From Fasciola hepatica (Eukaryota > Platyhelminthes > Trematoda > Plagiorchiida > Fasciolidae), in NCBI GenBank assembly GCA_948099385.1, contig CANUEZ040000113.1:7576501-7640500 (forward strand): a stretch of DNA of 64,000 nt. Reading direction: 5' to 3'. Made by a program: the position numbers and the translations under genes. Below, piece after piece: positions 33,801 through 45,190 of this stretch. Every line of letters starts with the position of its first letter. Positions within the stretch are counted from its first letter, which is position 1. The notes under the pieces are model-generated. The model worked only from the letters and a program-made list of their open reading frames with translations. It had not been told where the DNA came from and made no database searches.

Positions 33801-34680
33801 GCCATTTCCGAAGAACCTTCTACTGCTGATCGTTTGCTTACGCAGCCACTACCTGTTAGCAGGCCAGATCTAGTCCGTGAAACGAAGAAGTACGACCACG
33901 CCATCACGTCTCGTGTTCGACATGGAAGGCAGGCAAACTTTTGGCGCCCATTTCCCGAATTCTATGAAGTATGGGAAGAAATTTCGGTTACTTGTGATGG
34001 TATCTTTTGTTGTAACGACAGATTCGTTGTACTTCCTACATCACCGGCTGCGGTTTTGCAAGGTTTGCATCCCGGACACCTAGGATTGGCAAAAATGGAA
34101 CCTCCTGCCCGCCTCACTTGTTAGTGGCCAAAGATGAACAACGATTTGTGCAGCACTGCTATAACCTGTCGTGACGGTCTACGTAAACTTCACACACAGC
34201 CCTCAAAGTGGACGCCGGGGCCTATTTCCGCAGAGCCCTGGCAACGTGTTCACGCTGATTGTTGTGGTACATTTTTAGAAGGGTATTGCTCTCTGGCTAT
34301 TAGTGATTCCTACTCCCGTTGGCCGGAGGTCTATCTCGCCACTTTTCCTAATGCTGATTTCACTACTACAGCCCTGAATAAAACATTCCGGCGAGGTGTT
34401 TCGTGTGCTTTAGTTGCCGCCAATCGAAGCCGCTTTACGGCGAGGATGGTGACTGACTGGTTGAAATCGCTGGGTTGTCGCCATGCGTTAACTCCATCTC
34501 GACACCCATAGTCCAATGGTGCGGCCGAATACTATGTTCGTACCCTGAAGAGTTTGGTTGCATCTACTTTTCTAATACAACACCCTAACTCCATATATTC
34601 GAAGACCCGAGTGAGACTAGGCAAGCTGTTTAGGAACAGCCCTGCGTACAAACTTGGTCTGCCTGGAACCAGCTGAGTCC
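33789..34680 (+). pseudogene. Gypsy-A integrase relic
   Basis: Open 33,789-34,124 and 34,134-34,511. It shows RFVVLPTSPAAVLQGLHPGH followed by LGLAKM (zinc-binding HPGH block), then PWQRVHADCCGTF (first catalytic D), SRWPEVYLATFPNADFTTTA, a second block ALVAANRSRFTA in which the family D..D is lost (A and N), and after a stop SNGAAEYYVRTLKSLVAS with the last catalytic E. Loss of the second aspartate means no activity. The tail runs on toward the LTR. Confidence 0.85.
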
Positions 34681-34998
34681 ACTTATCATCGGAGAATTTA
34701 ATTGAGACCTGCTCGCGGTATTATTTTTAATCAGATGGGTAAAATATTGTGTAAGATTCTTGACTTGAATGTTGGTTCTGTAAGTTGTAGGTATTAAGAC
34801 TAAATAGCTTTTAACGTGCCTATTTCTGGTGCTACTTCTGAATGCCCTTCTTCCGGTGTTTCTGTACCAGTTCACGAGAAGAATCATTCCAGTTCATCAG
34901 ATACCAATACAGCGCTAAAATTTTGAAGATCTGAAAGGTTGCTCCATAAAGAACGGCCGAATTACGGAGGACCAAGGCCTCATTTAAGCCGCGGTAGA
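34681..34998 (+). pseudogene. Gypsy-A pol tail
   Basis: Degenerate sequence after integrase. It ends with RSERLLHKERPNYGG, which resembles the basic RRS.R...P.R end of many gypsy pol proteins, just before the 3' LTR at 34,999. Low information elsewhere. Confidence 0.5.
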
Positions 34999-35195
34999 TG
35001 TGATGATTGTTGATGGCATTTCTTTGTGTCGTTTTGTTACATACTGAAAAGCTTGTGCGTAACCAACGCGCAAGGTGTAACTCCAAAGTAAGCTCCAGTT
35101 TGATGGACATTTTCACTCCTTCAATGCACCTAGTTCTGTTCGGAGAGTTTACTACTACTAGTTCTCGAGTGCAAACGCCGATCATAACCGCTGAC
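34999..35195 (+). repeat. Gypsy-A 3' LTR (approximate)
   Basis: Aligned to 18,603-18,810 through the start TGTGATGATTGTTGATGG, the ttcactccttcaatgcacc block and a ctcgagtgcaaacgccgatc type end. Right boundary uncertain; I could not identify a target duplication. Confidence 0.6.
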
Positions 35196-37080
35196 TTGCT
35201 GAGATCGGCCCATAGCCTGCAATCGTTCTTGAAACAGCAGGAACCTTGGATAATCATTTGTTGGCGGTTAGTAAGAGTATCTCTATTTCCTAAACTTTCC
35301 TTTGTGTTATCATCAAATCTGTGCCCAAGATGACACGTGTTTTTTCCAAAAGTACTCCTGAAGTGATTACATCGCGAGCTGCGCTCCCCTACTTTACAAG
35401 CGTTTCATAAATATATTGATTCTTCGTCGAGAATTCTCTGTATTATTTGGCCATGTACTTCACCCTTTGACAGGAAACCTCTTATCCTTTTATATTTCCT
35501 AAACTGTTTACATACACAGAGGTAGGTATCTCCATAGTTCGATAAAAAACGTACCAACACCAGACGAAACTCTAACACCCGGATGTCTGGAGCGGACTCT
35601 CAATAAACTCCGCTAGTATTCCTGCCGATAACCATCAGTAGAAGTAGCCGGCTGAGAGCGACATATGCACTGACTTTAAGGTCTAGGTAGGTTAAAGTAA
35701 ATCAGTAGCCCTACCTACTCCCAGGACATCGACTTTTTCACAGAAAGATTTGGTGGACCGCATAAAGTACATTCGCAAACATCGTCCCCAGGCATTGCCA
35801 CATATTTGCGTTGTTTACTGCTTGCTGTTTATTCTGTTGATCCTCGAACAAGTGCAGTACATTTCAGCCACCATATGTGATTAATTGTGTATATTTAGCT
35901 CTCGTGTGCAGTGGCGCTTTTTTAGTTTGATCTCAGCCAGCCGTGAAGGTCCTATCTGACAGCAAATTTAGCCGAAACCCGGTTCTCGTTGGTAAACTTC
36001 TAGGCTGTACGGTTAGGTGTTGTACATAACCTGAATGCGCATAACTTGGTCATTCGGCACCGTGGAATCTGTTTGTCAATTTTGTCCTGGCTCTGGGGCT
36101 CATTTATTCTGCTACGAGCTACTCGCAATAGGAATAACCCTTATAGTTAGGTCTCAGGCTGTTCTATGCCATTACCCCAAATGAGACTGACGGCTGCTAC
36201 CGTAGGGCTGTTTCCGTCATGCGAAAAGCACCTCATCAGACTGGGACTTGTAGGGCCCTAGTAATTGGCGGGAGTTTGAAGCATTTTATTGCGCTCAAGG
36301 ATATCCATTCAGAGTCTCTTGCGTCTTTTATTGTTTCCATATTATCCAAGACATGAAGTGTAGGCGGAGCCACTTACACGGTTCACAACCAAGAGCATAG
36401 CTCCGCAGTTTTCAGTGAACTTGTAGTCTAGTGTTAGCACGACCTATACTTTTGTTCTGAGACTGAGAGCGGCAATATAATGAAAAAGTAATGAGAAGCC
36501 TGCATAAAAGAATAGTACTCGGATGCCATTTGAGCAGTTTTGTCCCGGAAACATGGCCCTTTGAGCATTAGTGTTGTGTTACTTTACTACAAATAGAGCA
36601 GAAACAGAAGGCTTACTTAGGAAATGTGGCCCGTCGATCAGTTCAAGCTTCCTGGAGGTGGTAAGGAAAGCATCCAGCCTTTGACTGAAAGAGACCGTCA
36701 TAGAATTCCTAGGTATTACAAGGCTTGTTATAGGGCACCCAATCCTCTGCAACGGTCACAGCCATTGCACGTAGGACTGATGATGTGCGCGGGCGATTTA
36801 GCACCGCAGGACCACGGCCGAGAAGCAGTACAATCAGTAGAGCAGACCAGCAGCCTGTGTTGTGCAATAAATCACAGGGATTCACATATCACGCTAGTCC
36901 CCGCGGGGCTGCACAGAGCGACTGTTCATTCGGTCCCCAGTGAATAATCCCCCGTAGGCATCTGTTGACAATTTGCGGGGAAAACAACGACCCAGTTGAG
37001 GAAATTGCATTAGGTGGACGGTCAGTCTGTGACATCATTTCCAGAAGCACATAACAGCCTAATTTCTTTGAGGTTCATCG
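35196..37080. other. Unassigned
   Basis: About 1.9 kb with no domain or repeat I recognise. A 107-codon frame at 36,624-36,947 contains LTERDRHRIPRYYKACYRAP but no known motif. It may belong with the PHD-containing segment that follows. Confidence 0.35.
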
Positions 37081-37084
37081 ACTG

Positions 37085-37790
37085 GGGTCTAAGATAACTC
37101 CCAAAGGTGATCGGCCGTCGAAGTGGGAAATTTTGGCCAAAGATATAGCTGTAGCTTTGAGTGTGCTAGAGGAAAAAGATTGCAGGTATTATACTAGACA
37201 GGTTTTCTAACCAACATTCTGGTTTTCCCTCCCTGCAAAACCGCTGTACCAAAAGCCAAATAGTGAGGCGCCGGCTGCGGCTGAACCTTGCGAGGGCAAT
37301 TTCAAGATGTTCGCAACCGCGAGGAGTGAAGCAGCACTTGAAAATTTTCTAGTTATCAGCCCCAGCCGACACTATAATGGCCAATCACAAGCAGTCACAC
37401 ATGGCGAGGGTAGGTTTGTGGGCCAGCCGTCAAAAAGTAAATCTGTTTTGACAACCAGGAACATAGACAGTGACGATTTAGAAATTTCAGAGGACGAACT
37501 GCAAGTAGTAACATCTGGGGAGCTGAAAAGTACAACATCAACATGGTGTAGGATAAATTTTCAAGGATGGCGGCCGCAAGTGTAATTCTTGCCCATTTTG
37601 CAGTACGTGTGCAGTATCTGTAAAAGGAAAGAACCAAACGCGGAATTAGACCGGGAAATTCAGTTGGTCCATTTTGGGACTTGTGGACGATGGATCCATT
37701 TCCAGTGTGCACCATCTCGTAACGAAGAAGAATATCGCTGCATACCCTGTATGGCGTGCAGGCGTAGAAGTAGCAGCACGTAAACAAGCC
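37085..37790 (+). pseudogene. Unidentified coding relic with PHD finger
   Basis: A nearly continuous plus-strand reading runs KITPKGDRPSKWEILAKDIA, a spacer, an ORF at 37,307-37,585 with an acidic SDDLEISEDELQVVTSGE segment, then a shift into 37,589-37,783 with CSICKRKEPNAELDREIQ, FGTCGRWIHFQC and YRCIPC. The last three form a C4HC3 PHD finger, a protein- or chromatin-binding fold. A PHD finger at the end of an acidic protein occurs in several transposon-encoded proteins and in host chromatin proteins. I cannot tell which; the stop and shift suggest a dead copy. Confidence 0.45.
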
Positions 37791-38689
37791 CAAGGCCAGG
37801 GACACTCTTTTCTGATTACCGTTTCCCTTGCTGCCTTGGAATGTAAAATCAAATAGTCGGTACACGGGCCTTTGTCTGTGTGGGCTACTCTGAGATGGAG
37901 CTTCAGTACTCCCGGCTAACACTACTTACATGAAGTAAAATATTCTTCGTGCATGTGGCAAAAATAAAGCTCGGTTTCAGTTAGCTGTTTGTGAAGCTCG
38001 CTTATCGGCATGTTTTTTTCCAGAAAAGCATCCGTTATCTATGAGGAATTGAGCCACCGCAGTGCGTTACACGAATTTAATTTTACCCGTCGAGGTTGAG
38101 AGTGATCATACCGAATCAAAATACACCTCCAAGAATATCCAAAGTCAGTGTGTGTCCATTGGCCGTTGGGAACATAGCTTGTTACTGGTGTTACTGGGAC
38201 GTACTTATTCCCCTTGGTATCGCAGTATATTCCGGTGGGCTACTAACAGTTATCCATATACATACGCCGTCGTTTGATTTATGGTCACTGTTGTGCCTGC
38301 TAGGGATCCATATCATCCGCGTCCATGAGCCTTGCTTTGCTTGACTACAACGTGCGGTGAAGGAATGTGGGTCATAATTTTGCTGTGAAGTTTCATAGGT
38401 CCTAAAGTCTTGAAGTAGTTCACAGGTGCACAGCTTGAACTCAAACGTTCCCGATTCTTGTATATATCCTCTTTCTTCCGGTGCCACCGAGCTGCAATGG
38501 CAAAACTCGGCAACGGGGAGGTGGGGCTACTGTTTTCGCAAAAGTTACATTGAAATACGAAGAAATGCTTCCCTTTAGTACAAGGGGGACAATAAGAACA
38601 TGGATACATCAGCACATCACTAGTTTAGTTGTCTTAGAATTTACACAGAAGGGCGATTTGAGTATACATTAGTAAGAGGGGGAGAATGG
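37791..38689. other. Unassigned
   Basis: About 0.9 kb without a recognised domain or repeat. The 175-codon minus-strand frame overlapping its start is antisense to the PHD-containing segment and looks random. Confidence 0.4.
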
Positions 38690-39905
38690 GTCAATTTATA
38701 GTTGCGTAAATGTGCAAGTATGTAGGATTGAAGACGAGAAGTGAAGATGTGGGAGGAATAATCTACTCAGGGCGACCGGGGAATCGGCTGGAACTGGCGT
38801 TAGCCCTAACCGGTTGTCTAGTCCGGCCTTAAATGCCTCTTTTGAGGAGGAACTTACTGCCTCTTGTGAAAGGCTATTTAATAGAGATATTATCCAGGAC
38901 GAGAAGAAATGTTGCCTAAAGAAGGTGCGTGGAAGGGGTTTGAAGAGTTTCTTCGTTTGTCTTCGCAGGGTCTCCAAGTTTAGATGAGTGAAAAACCTAT
39001 CCAATAGGCCCGTTAGGAATAGATCATACATCAGGAATAGGTCTCCTCTTGTACGGCGTATCCCATGAGGGTAGAGATTAAGTGATATTAGACGAACCGG
39101 GTAGGAGGTAAAACGTAAGCCATGTGCCACTTTGGTCTCTTTCCGTTGAATCCGCTCCAAGAAGTCCCGACCTGTAAAGAAGCCAGTGCGTATTACCTGG
39201 CTTCCGTACTCCAAAAGAGGTCGAATATAGGTTCCACATGGAAGATGGAAGTCCTCCTTTCAGATCATCGGAAAAAATCGTCTAACAAAGTTTAGAACAC
39301 GAAAGGCAGTTTTACTAACTTTTTCTTGGGCGGAGGAGAATGAGATTACTGCGCAGCCAGAAACCAAGGATCTTGTGTTGATCCGCTATTTGGATTTGTG
39401 TGTTCCCGCTTATCTTAAAGAAATCAGCCGGAGCATTGCCAAATGACGCTCTTGCTCGTTTGTCATCAATTATTGAGAGGCTCCAGTCCGCTTGCAAACT
39501 TATGACCGAGACAATCGCTGACTGCACAGCATTTGCGTCCTTGTCCCAGATTGTGACGTCATCTGCTTACGCTGCTATGGTAAACGGAATCACACAAAGG
39601 ATGTGGTTGATACAAATGAGGAATAGGAGAGGACCGAGGTCAGAGCCCTGGGGGAATCCTATATCGGTGTGCACAGGGTGAGACCGAGAATTACTCTCAT
39701 GAACCGTGAATTTTGTTTCCTTGAGGAGCTCTCAACTAGGGGCCGTGTACTGCCGGAGGTGCCCCACATCCCGAGTTTGTAGGGATACAGAATATGCGGG
39801 ACATCATCGAAGGCTCCGGCAAAATCGATCAACGCGGCAAGGGATATCCTGCCATGTTGCCATCGTGCTGAGGCTCTCCTGCTGATTTTTTGTGGCGCCA
39901 CCAGA
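38690..39905 (-). pseudogene. LINE-D reverse transcriptase relic
   Basis: The minus strand shows LAALIDFAGAFDDVPHIL (RT motif A) near 39,800, then PQGSDLGPLLFLICINHIL near 39,630, then an ADDVTIWDKD active-site box preceded by a stop in place of tyrosine near 39,560. An open C-terminal part of 172 codons (38,696-39,214) has MEYGSQVI, FLERIQRKETKVAHGLR, YPHGIRRTRGDLFLMYDLF and KKLFKPL. This is a CR1/Jockey-like RT related to LINE-B but with its own C-terminal block. 5' and 3' ends not found. Confidence 0.8.
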
Positions 39906-40229
39906 TGGAAAGTAATGCAGTGTCATGGATTCAAACAATGAGCTACCTGAATTCATGTACTTCATTAACGAACGATTGTAGAAGCTAAAGCCTCATGCTA
40001 ATTTTGAAACTTCGAGCGAGTTGTCAGTTTGAATGTGACCGTGCGTGGTCATATTTAAATGTGCACAGTAAACCAGTCGCTGCCACCGAATTGGCCCCGA
40101 TAGTAAAGACCCCGCACAGCACGAGGTCCGCTCAGAAAAATAGTCAACGTAGGTTGTCCTTCTGTCTGTTAATATACTAGCCTTAGTCACACCAGTTGTC
40201 CGACATAGGCCGCAGACACTAAAGGAACT
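39906..40229. other. Unassigned
   Basis: About 320 bases between LINE-D and LINE-C relics. No feature supported. Confidence 0.4.
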
Positions 40230-40326
40230 TGCTTGAAAAGTCCTGGCAACTGGTAAAATATATCCATCCTACCAGTTGGACCGAACCCAGGTTATATATG
40301 CTAGTGTTCATCTATCGCAACAGGTG

Positions 40327-40713
40327 CCTGTTGTTACACAGGTTTGAGCAACGCGTAACCAAATTCACAACGGATCCCGAAGTCAAAAAGCGATTATCCG
40401 TGATATTCTACGGTACTAGATCGTTGAATGAACAATGTCACCAAAAAGGTACAAACCTCAATAATGAGATCACAGGGACTCAACAAACGAGAGATCGAGC
40501 TGTGGCATGCGAGCAAGGAGCACGTGCGCCGGGCAGGTCCAGAACAAAGGTATGAAAAAGTGGGGCTCTGGGCGCGAACAAACAACGGTTGGTCCATAAA
40601 AACAAACAATGCGTAAAGACACGTGAATAGTGTAGGCAAGTGAGTGATGTTAAGAAAAACATGGAACTGCAAAGGTTTTAGGGTGATTTTCCAAAACCGG
40701 TGGTTACACCTGT
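40327..40713 (-). repeat. Solo LTR of BEL family A with CCTGT duplications
   Basis: The LTR spans 40,332-40,708 (377 bp), starts tgttacacagg on the plus strand and ends ggtggttaca. It is flanked by CCTGT at 40,327-40,331 and 40,709-40,713. It is colinear with the LTR at 51,492-51,868 (377 bp) in the same orientation but clearly diverged. Removing it and one duplication restores the LINE RT reading QQVPVTSGVIQGG. No internal BEL sequence is present, so it is a solo LTR left by LTR-LTR recombination. Confidence 0.85.
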
Positions 40714-41640
40714 CACTAGTGGAGTTATACAAGGAGGTGTATTCGGTCCGCTATTTTTCTCACCCTATATTGACGACATTTTTTTGGTTGTGCGGCACGG
40801 CACTCCTCTACTTTTCGCCGACGACATCAAAATAGTTTATGAATTCCACCATCAATAATTGAGCATAGCACTCTGATATAGATAATTATCTCAAGAAGCT
40901 TGATCAATGGTGCACTTTATGGCAGATGTGCTTCTCGACATCTAAAAGCTTCCATATCACCTATAGATGTCAAGTCCCCCCCCCCGGAACCCTGTCGCCG
41001 AACCAAGTGCCCATCGCCCTAAGCTCATCAGTGAGGGGTCCTGGGCTTCGATAAACCAACAATCTGCAATTCTCGGATCATGTCTCATTCCAAACGGTCA
41101 GGGCCAGACAGATAATAGGCCTAGTTCTCATACCATTTAAAATGAAACGTAGCACTCTCCTTACATACCAATCCCACGCCAGGCCCCACCTTAAATACTG
41201 CTCTATAATTTTCTCCGGGATGTCTAAATCGGATAGGATACGCCTTCGGAAAGTGTAGCGTACGTTCACCAGGAAGCTAATAGGATACTCTTCTCCACTG
41301 AGCTAAAAAGAGCAAAGCATTCTGCTAAAACTTGACCCCGTATGGCTTTGACATGTTAGACTTAACCTATGCCTTTTATTCATAATTGTTCATTGCTCTG
41401 CGTCCACTTCTACCAATTCTATACAGTTTTCCCTACCCTCATCTTACCCTCTGCGCCACAGAGACTTCAGTTTGACCATCCCACAGGCATGGCTGGCAAT
41501 AAGATCCAACTTCTTTCTTATCAAATACTCAAAGCTTTGGAATAAACTACCCCTGACTATTCGCAAATGTGCGCCAATAACCTAGTTTAGCCACGCTTTA
41601 AAATCACAACTTTGTTGGTCATCTGCTGTCCTTGACTAAG
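40709..41640 (+). pseudogene. LINE-C copy 2 RT relic
   Basis: Directly after the LTR the frame reads PVTSGVIQGGVFGPLFFSPY, then a hydrophobic turn and PLLFADDIKIVYEFH, the catalytic box. Copy 1 has PVTSGVIQGSVLGPLLFLIY and FLFADDTKIMYSF. The rest is only traceable as scattered matches to the thumb and tail. A C-run of nine at about 40,976-40,984 lies within. Many stops. Confidence 0.75.
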
Positions 41641-44600
41641 GCCAGCATATCTGAGGATCGAGCCTGTGAAGAAGGCATCGAACTTTAGAACCCTAGCTTC
41701 CGTCTCCTCTCCCGCTCTCTGCTATCCGTCGGGCTGGCCTTCGAAAGCGGGTTTCACTACTAGGATCATAGCACCACATTCCAAAGCTACCATTTCCTGC
41801 CCAACGACAGACGCTAGGCTTACTAATAATTATCATTTTTTACGTATACCGCACACAACCCACACTGCTTTAGGATACGGTTCTGCCGTTTATAACTATA
41901 ACTAGTTAGATGCCTGCCGGTTCTCGCTACTCACCCACATTCGCCTACCATCACCTAACCCCTATACGACCCTGCCTTATCTAATTCACTAGTCGGTCTT
42001 CACAACTACGTCTAGACAATTACTACCTTCCTCGCTATATAATACTGGGGCAGCCATATAAAACAACTTTCCCCTAGCTCAAGGCCTTTGACCATCGATG
42101 TTTTCCCCTAGCATCAAGTGGTTCAGTGGTGCTGGATCCCAGGACATTAAGTTCCATCGCCCACTGCTTTACTTCTTGATTCTCCTGTTCTTCTCTCATT
42201 TATTCTCGCCTCCGCCCCCTTCAGCTTCCTTGCCCGACCGTAACTTGCTTTCCTTAATCATCCCGGTCGAAAATCTTTCACCCCACACGTCCACCTTCCA
42301 CTGGCTACTTGTTGGCCTCAATTTCCTCCTCCTGTATTTCCTGACATGAAGGCTAGTCTGTGTCTCCAAGACTCCTGAATCCATCACCTAACTGAGACTT
42401 CTACCCTTTCTCCGTGTGTGCAATAACGTCTCCTATTGGCGCAGCCCACCCCAACCACACCAGAACAGCCTCTGGCAGTCTTTGGCACGGTCTGGAGCCG
42501 TACAAAACGGATACATATATGCAGGCACGTCCATTACAATACTCGTTGTCCTACTCCGTGTGTTTGCCTAGCCCCGGATGTCAACAACACCTTCACCATA
42601 GCTGCATCCGGACTTGGAGAAAACAGGTCAACCCCGGCATTTCTGAAAGAACGACGTATACGCGGAAAATTACGGCAGGGCGGGGGGCTGTGAAAATTTC
42701 CTTTATGGGCCGAACCACCCTTCTGTTAGAAAAAAGCTGAAAAAGCAAAAGTGGAAAACAAAATAGACCTAGTTGGATCGATCTGATCTCTAAATACCAC
42801 CAATATTGGACTGTGAAAGAAATGGGCAATCTTCAATCATGGGTGTCTCCCATCAGCTCAGACCTGATCCCGCGAAAGGAGAAACCCCACACACCCCTTG
42901 TCCGCTTGACATGCTTTTGGTTCCTACGCACGAGACTGACTGTGGTGATAGCCAACTGGTCACTCCACATATGCTTATCCACCTCCCGCTCTAACTTTCT
43001 ATCACCTCGTACCGTCCCATGCAAGCCTGGCATGTTTGTTGACGTCAGATAAAAAGCCACCGTGGCTCAGGACAACAAGTCGATGCATCAGAAGACAAAC
43101 ACATCCCATCAAATAACTAGTTATATGCATGCGGACATTATTGTATATATAAACATACATGTAACAACGTAAAGAAAAGCTCCCGCATTCTTCGCCCACT
43201 TATCTATTTTTCCTCCTTTTTGTAAGAAAGCGGCGTTTCTCTTGTCCTAGGATCCAACCCGTTCTCCAGTTTACAGCCTAACCTAACAGCAATATGAAGC
43301 ATTAGACCTGTAGATACCCCACAATAGGATTTGTCATATATCCTCTGGATCTATCATATGAAATAGCCTTTTGGGTTCTAAGTGTGTCCCAGCTGCATCC
43401 TCGTGACTTGTAAAACACCACTGTGGGATTTTTCATATATCCCCTGAACCTATTATGCAAACTTGCCATTCAGGTTCTTCGTGTTGCCCGGCTGCCTTCT
43501 CACGTAGCCCGCAGGCCCTATAGTTTAAATGCACCGCCAAGGCTCCATTACCCTGAAAACTTAGACTTTTCGGTAAGCGGCCGAAATGGTAGTCAATAAC
43601 TTTGCCTAGTAGTGCGAGCTCAGTTAGCCCTCACGAACACCGAATCACAATACCAACGACTCCTCATTTCACTAAGACCATTGTGTCTCATTTCCAACCC
43701 CAGCACTCCTGTCTGCTATTTTGCTCACATCCACCCTCAGCTGGAACACCTCCCAGACTGCGTTCCTCCCTTTTTCAATTTCACAATCACCCGGCCATCG
43801 CTTTGCTCGGCTGTGATGTATCGCGCAGACAGCTTGTCTTTTTCTCTGCCCGTCTACGACCGCGCCAAAGACCGGCTACCGCGAATACGATCTAGCCACC
43901 GGGTTTCACCCACAAGAAGTCCTGGTACTGCTGCATGCGCCCCTCTGAGGTTTACTGAGGAGTTCTCCCTACAAGACTCTCCTGATGTCGAAGCCATTTA
44001 AACCACCGTGCGAGGACTCCTAATGACATGGCGATAGGTCCATATCCGGCGATGCCCTCCTCCTTCCCATGATTAAGCAGCGAACAAAACCTCAGCCAAC
44101 CCTTGCCCAAAAAGCCCACCACAGATACAGAAAAGCTACAGGAAGCTCAACAGAATAATATATTTGTCAATTCACCAGCGTAACCTGGCCTATTGCAATG
44201 GTTTTCACCCTTGTCTTGTCTTACATTGTTCCTCGTGGACACGGCATTCCGGCTGCTGATTATTCCTTCCTGGACCTTCATCCATCTTCCACTAGCTGCG
44301 AACTGCCGACACTAGATGATACACGCTACTTTTCATGGAAATCGTCTCACCTTTTCAGGGGGCACTATTCCCGTTTATATACACAAATCTATGAAAATTA
44401 GTATTCCTCTGCGAGCCTTCGTGAAATTCTTCCCTGCCTTCTTTTCCTAAACACTAATTACTTTTTAAAAGGAACATGAGTATGCATTACTGACCTTTTT
44501 CTAACATCATTCTTGTGAATATTGTATTTCCTGCATCCCAAGCCAATTTACGTCGGAACATTCTTACGTCCGGCCGATTCCCTACTATTGCCTCAGTTGA

Positions 44601-44815
44601 CTCCATAGTAATTCGTACTAGCCGCGTATTTTCTTGTCGCTTTGCTTCATTTAAACTCTCATCTGCCTTGTTCCATTGTTGCCGTGATGTGAGAATCCCT
44701 CTTTGAAATTTGTGACTTTTCCATCCCATTCAGTGTTTTTGTAACCTCTGATCATGCTTACATGCGTGCCCATCGACCAGGGTCCAGAAATATACCATTA
44801 TTATATGGTACATGT
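41641..44815 (+). repeat. Pyrimidine-rich 3' region of LINE-C copy 2
   Basis: About 3.2 kb of C/T-rich plus strand with no coding motif, lying between the RT tail and an aaatata-ATT terminus. It parallels 59,463-61,641 of copy 1. Frames of 60-130 codons rich in proline, serine and leucine are composition artefacts. The last ~90 bases (ctgatcatg...aaatata) align with the ends of copies at 61.6 kb and at about 0.2 kb. Confidence 0.6.
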
Positions 44816-44977
44816 AGCATAATAACAACCATATATTCAACATATATCACATATTTGACATGATGATGTTCATTGTAGGTAATATATGTACTACATAGGA
44901 CTTTTGAATTAACTTAAAACAGATTCCATCAATAAATGGCAGTTCATCTTTATCAAACTCACACTTTTGCCGAGTTA
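44816..44977. other. AT-rich spacer
   Basis: A TA/AT-rich segment with repeated atat, catat and tacat words between the LINE-C terminus and the truncated BEL-M LTR. Possibly expanded LINE tail. No feature beyond composition. Confidence 0.4.
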
Positions 44978-45170
44978 GTCAGCACGTGCGTCACGCAGGT
45001 CCTGAACAAGGATGTGCCAAAGTAGCGCTCTGGGCGAGAACAAACAACAATTGGTCCAGAAAAACAACCAGTTCGTAAAGACAAGTCAATAGTGTATGCA
45101 AATGAGTGATGTTGGGAAAAACACTGAATCGCGAGGGAAAAAGGGGGATTTTCCACGACCGGCTGTTACA
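44978..45170 (-). repeat. BEL-M truncated 3' LTR
   Basis: Matches the first ~195 bases (element sense) of the LTR at 51,492-51,868, from cagcacgtgcgtcacgcagg to the terminal ggctgttaca. The rest of the LTR is missing, replaced by AT-rich DNA and LINE-C copy 2. It abuts a polypurine-like segment, so it is the true 3' LTR. Confidence 0.85.
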
Positions 45171-45190
45171 CCGCCCACCAAAATCCTCCT
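45171..45190 (-). other. BEL-M polypurine tract-like primer site
   Basis: On the minus strand GGAGGATTTTGGTGGGCGG lies directly against the LTR start. BEL-2 has GGAGGAATTTTGGCGGCCGG in the same position (28,453-28,472). Likely primer for plus-strand DNA synthesis. Confidence 0.65.

Larger units (their letters stand above)
18603..35195 (+). mobile_element. Gypsy-A: Ty3/gypsy element split by LINE-B
   Basis: Gag, zinc knuckle, protease and the start of RT lie at 18.8-20.43 kb. The rest of RT, RNase H, integrase and the pol tail lie at 32.87-35.0 kb, all on the plus strand and in the right order. The break falls inside RT just after the LQIPFDN block; the right part resumes at ELTTIFKPFGLNQHDF, the next few codons of the same motif. 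Short LTR-like sequences flank both ends. The 12.4 kb in between is LINE-B, itself holding BEL-2. Many stops: a fossil. Confidence 0.85.
40230..44815 (+). mobile_element. LINE-C copy 2, 5'-truncated, carrying a solo LTR
   Basis: RT palm and tail (40,709-41,640) and a 3.2-kb pyrimidine-rich 3' region ending near 44,815 in aaatataccattattat match the order of LINE-C copy 1 (58.3-61.64 kb). A 377-bp LTR interrupts the RT at 40,332-40,708. The left part (40,230-40,326) aligns only weakly with LINE-C RT. More decayed than copy 1. Confidence 0.65.

Noticed and set aside
37395..37922. 175-codon minus-strand frame opposite the PHD-finger segment
   Set aside because: Antisense to a zinc-finger-coding strand; cysteine/tyrosine-rich random composition and no motif.
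43602..44001. Overlapping proline/serine-rich frames of 97 and 129 codons
   Set aside because: Both are by-products of C/T bias in the LINE-C 3' region.
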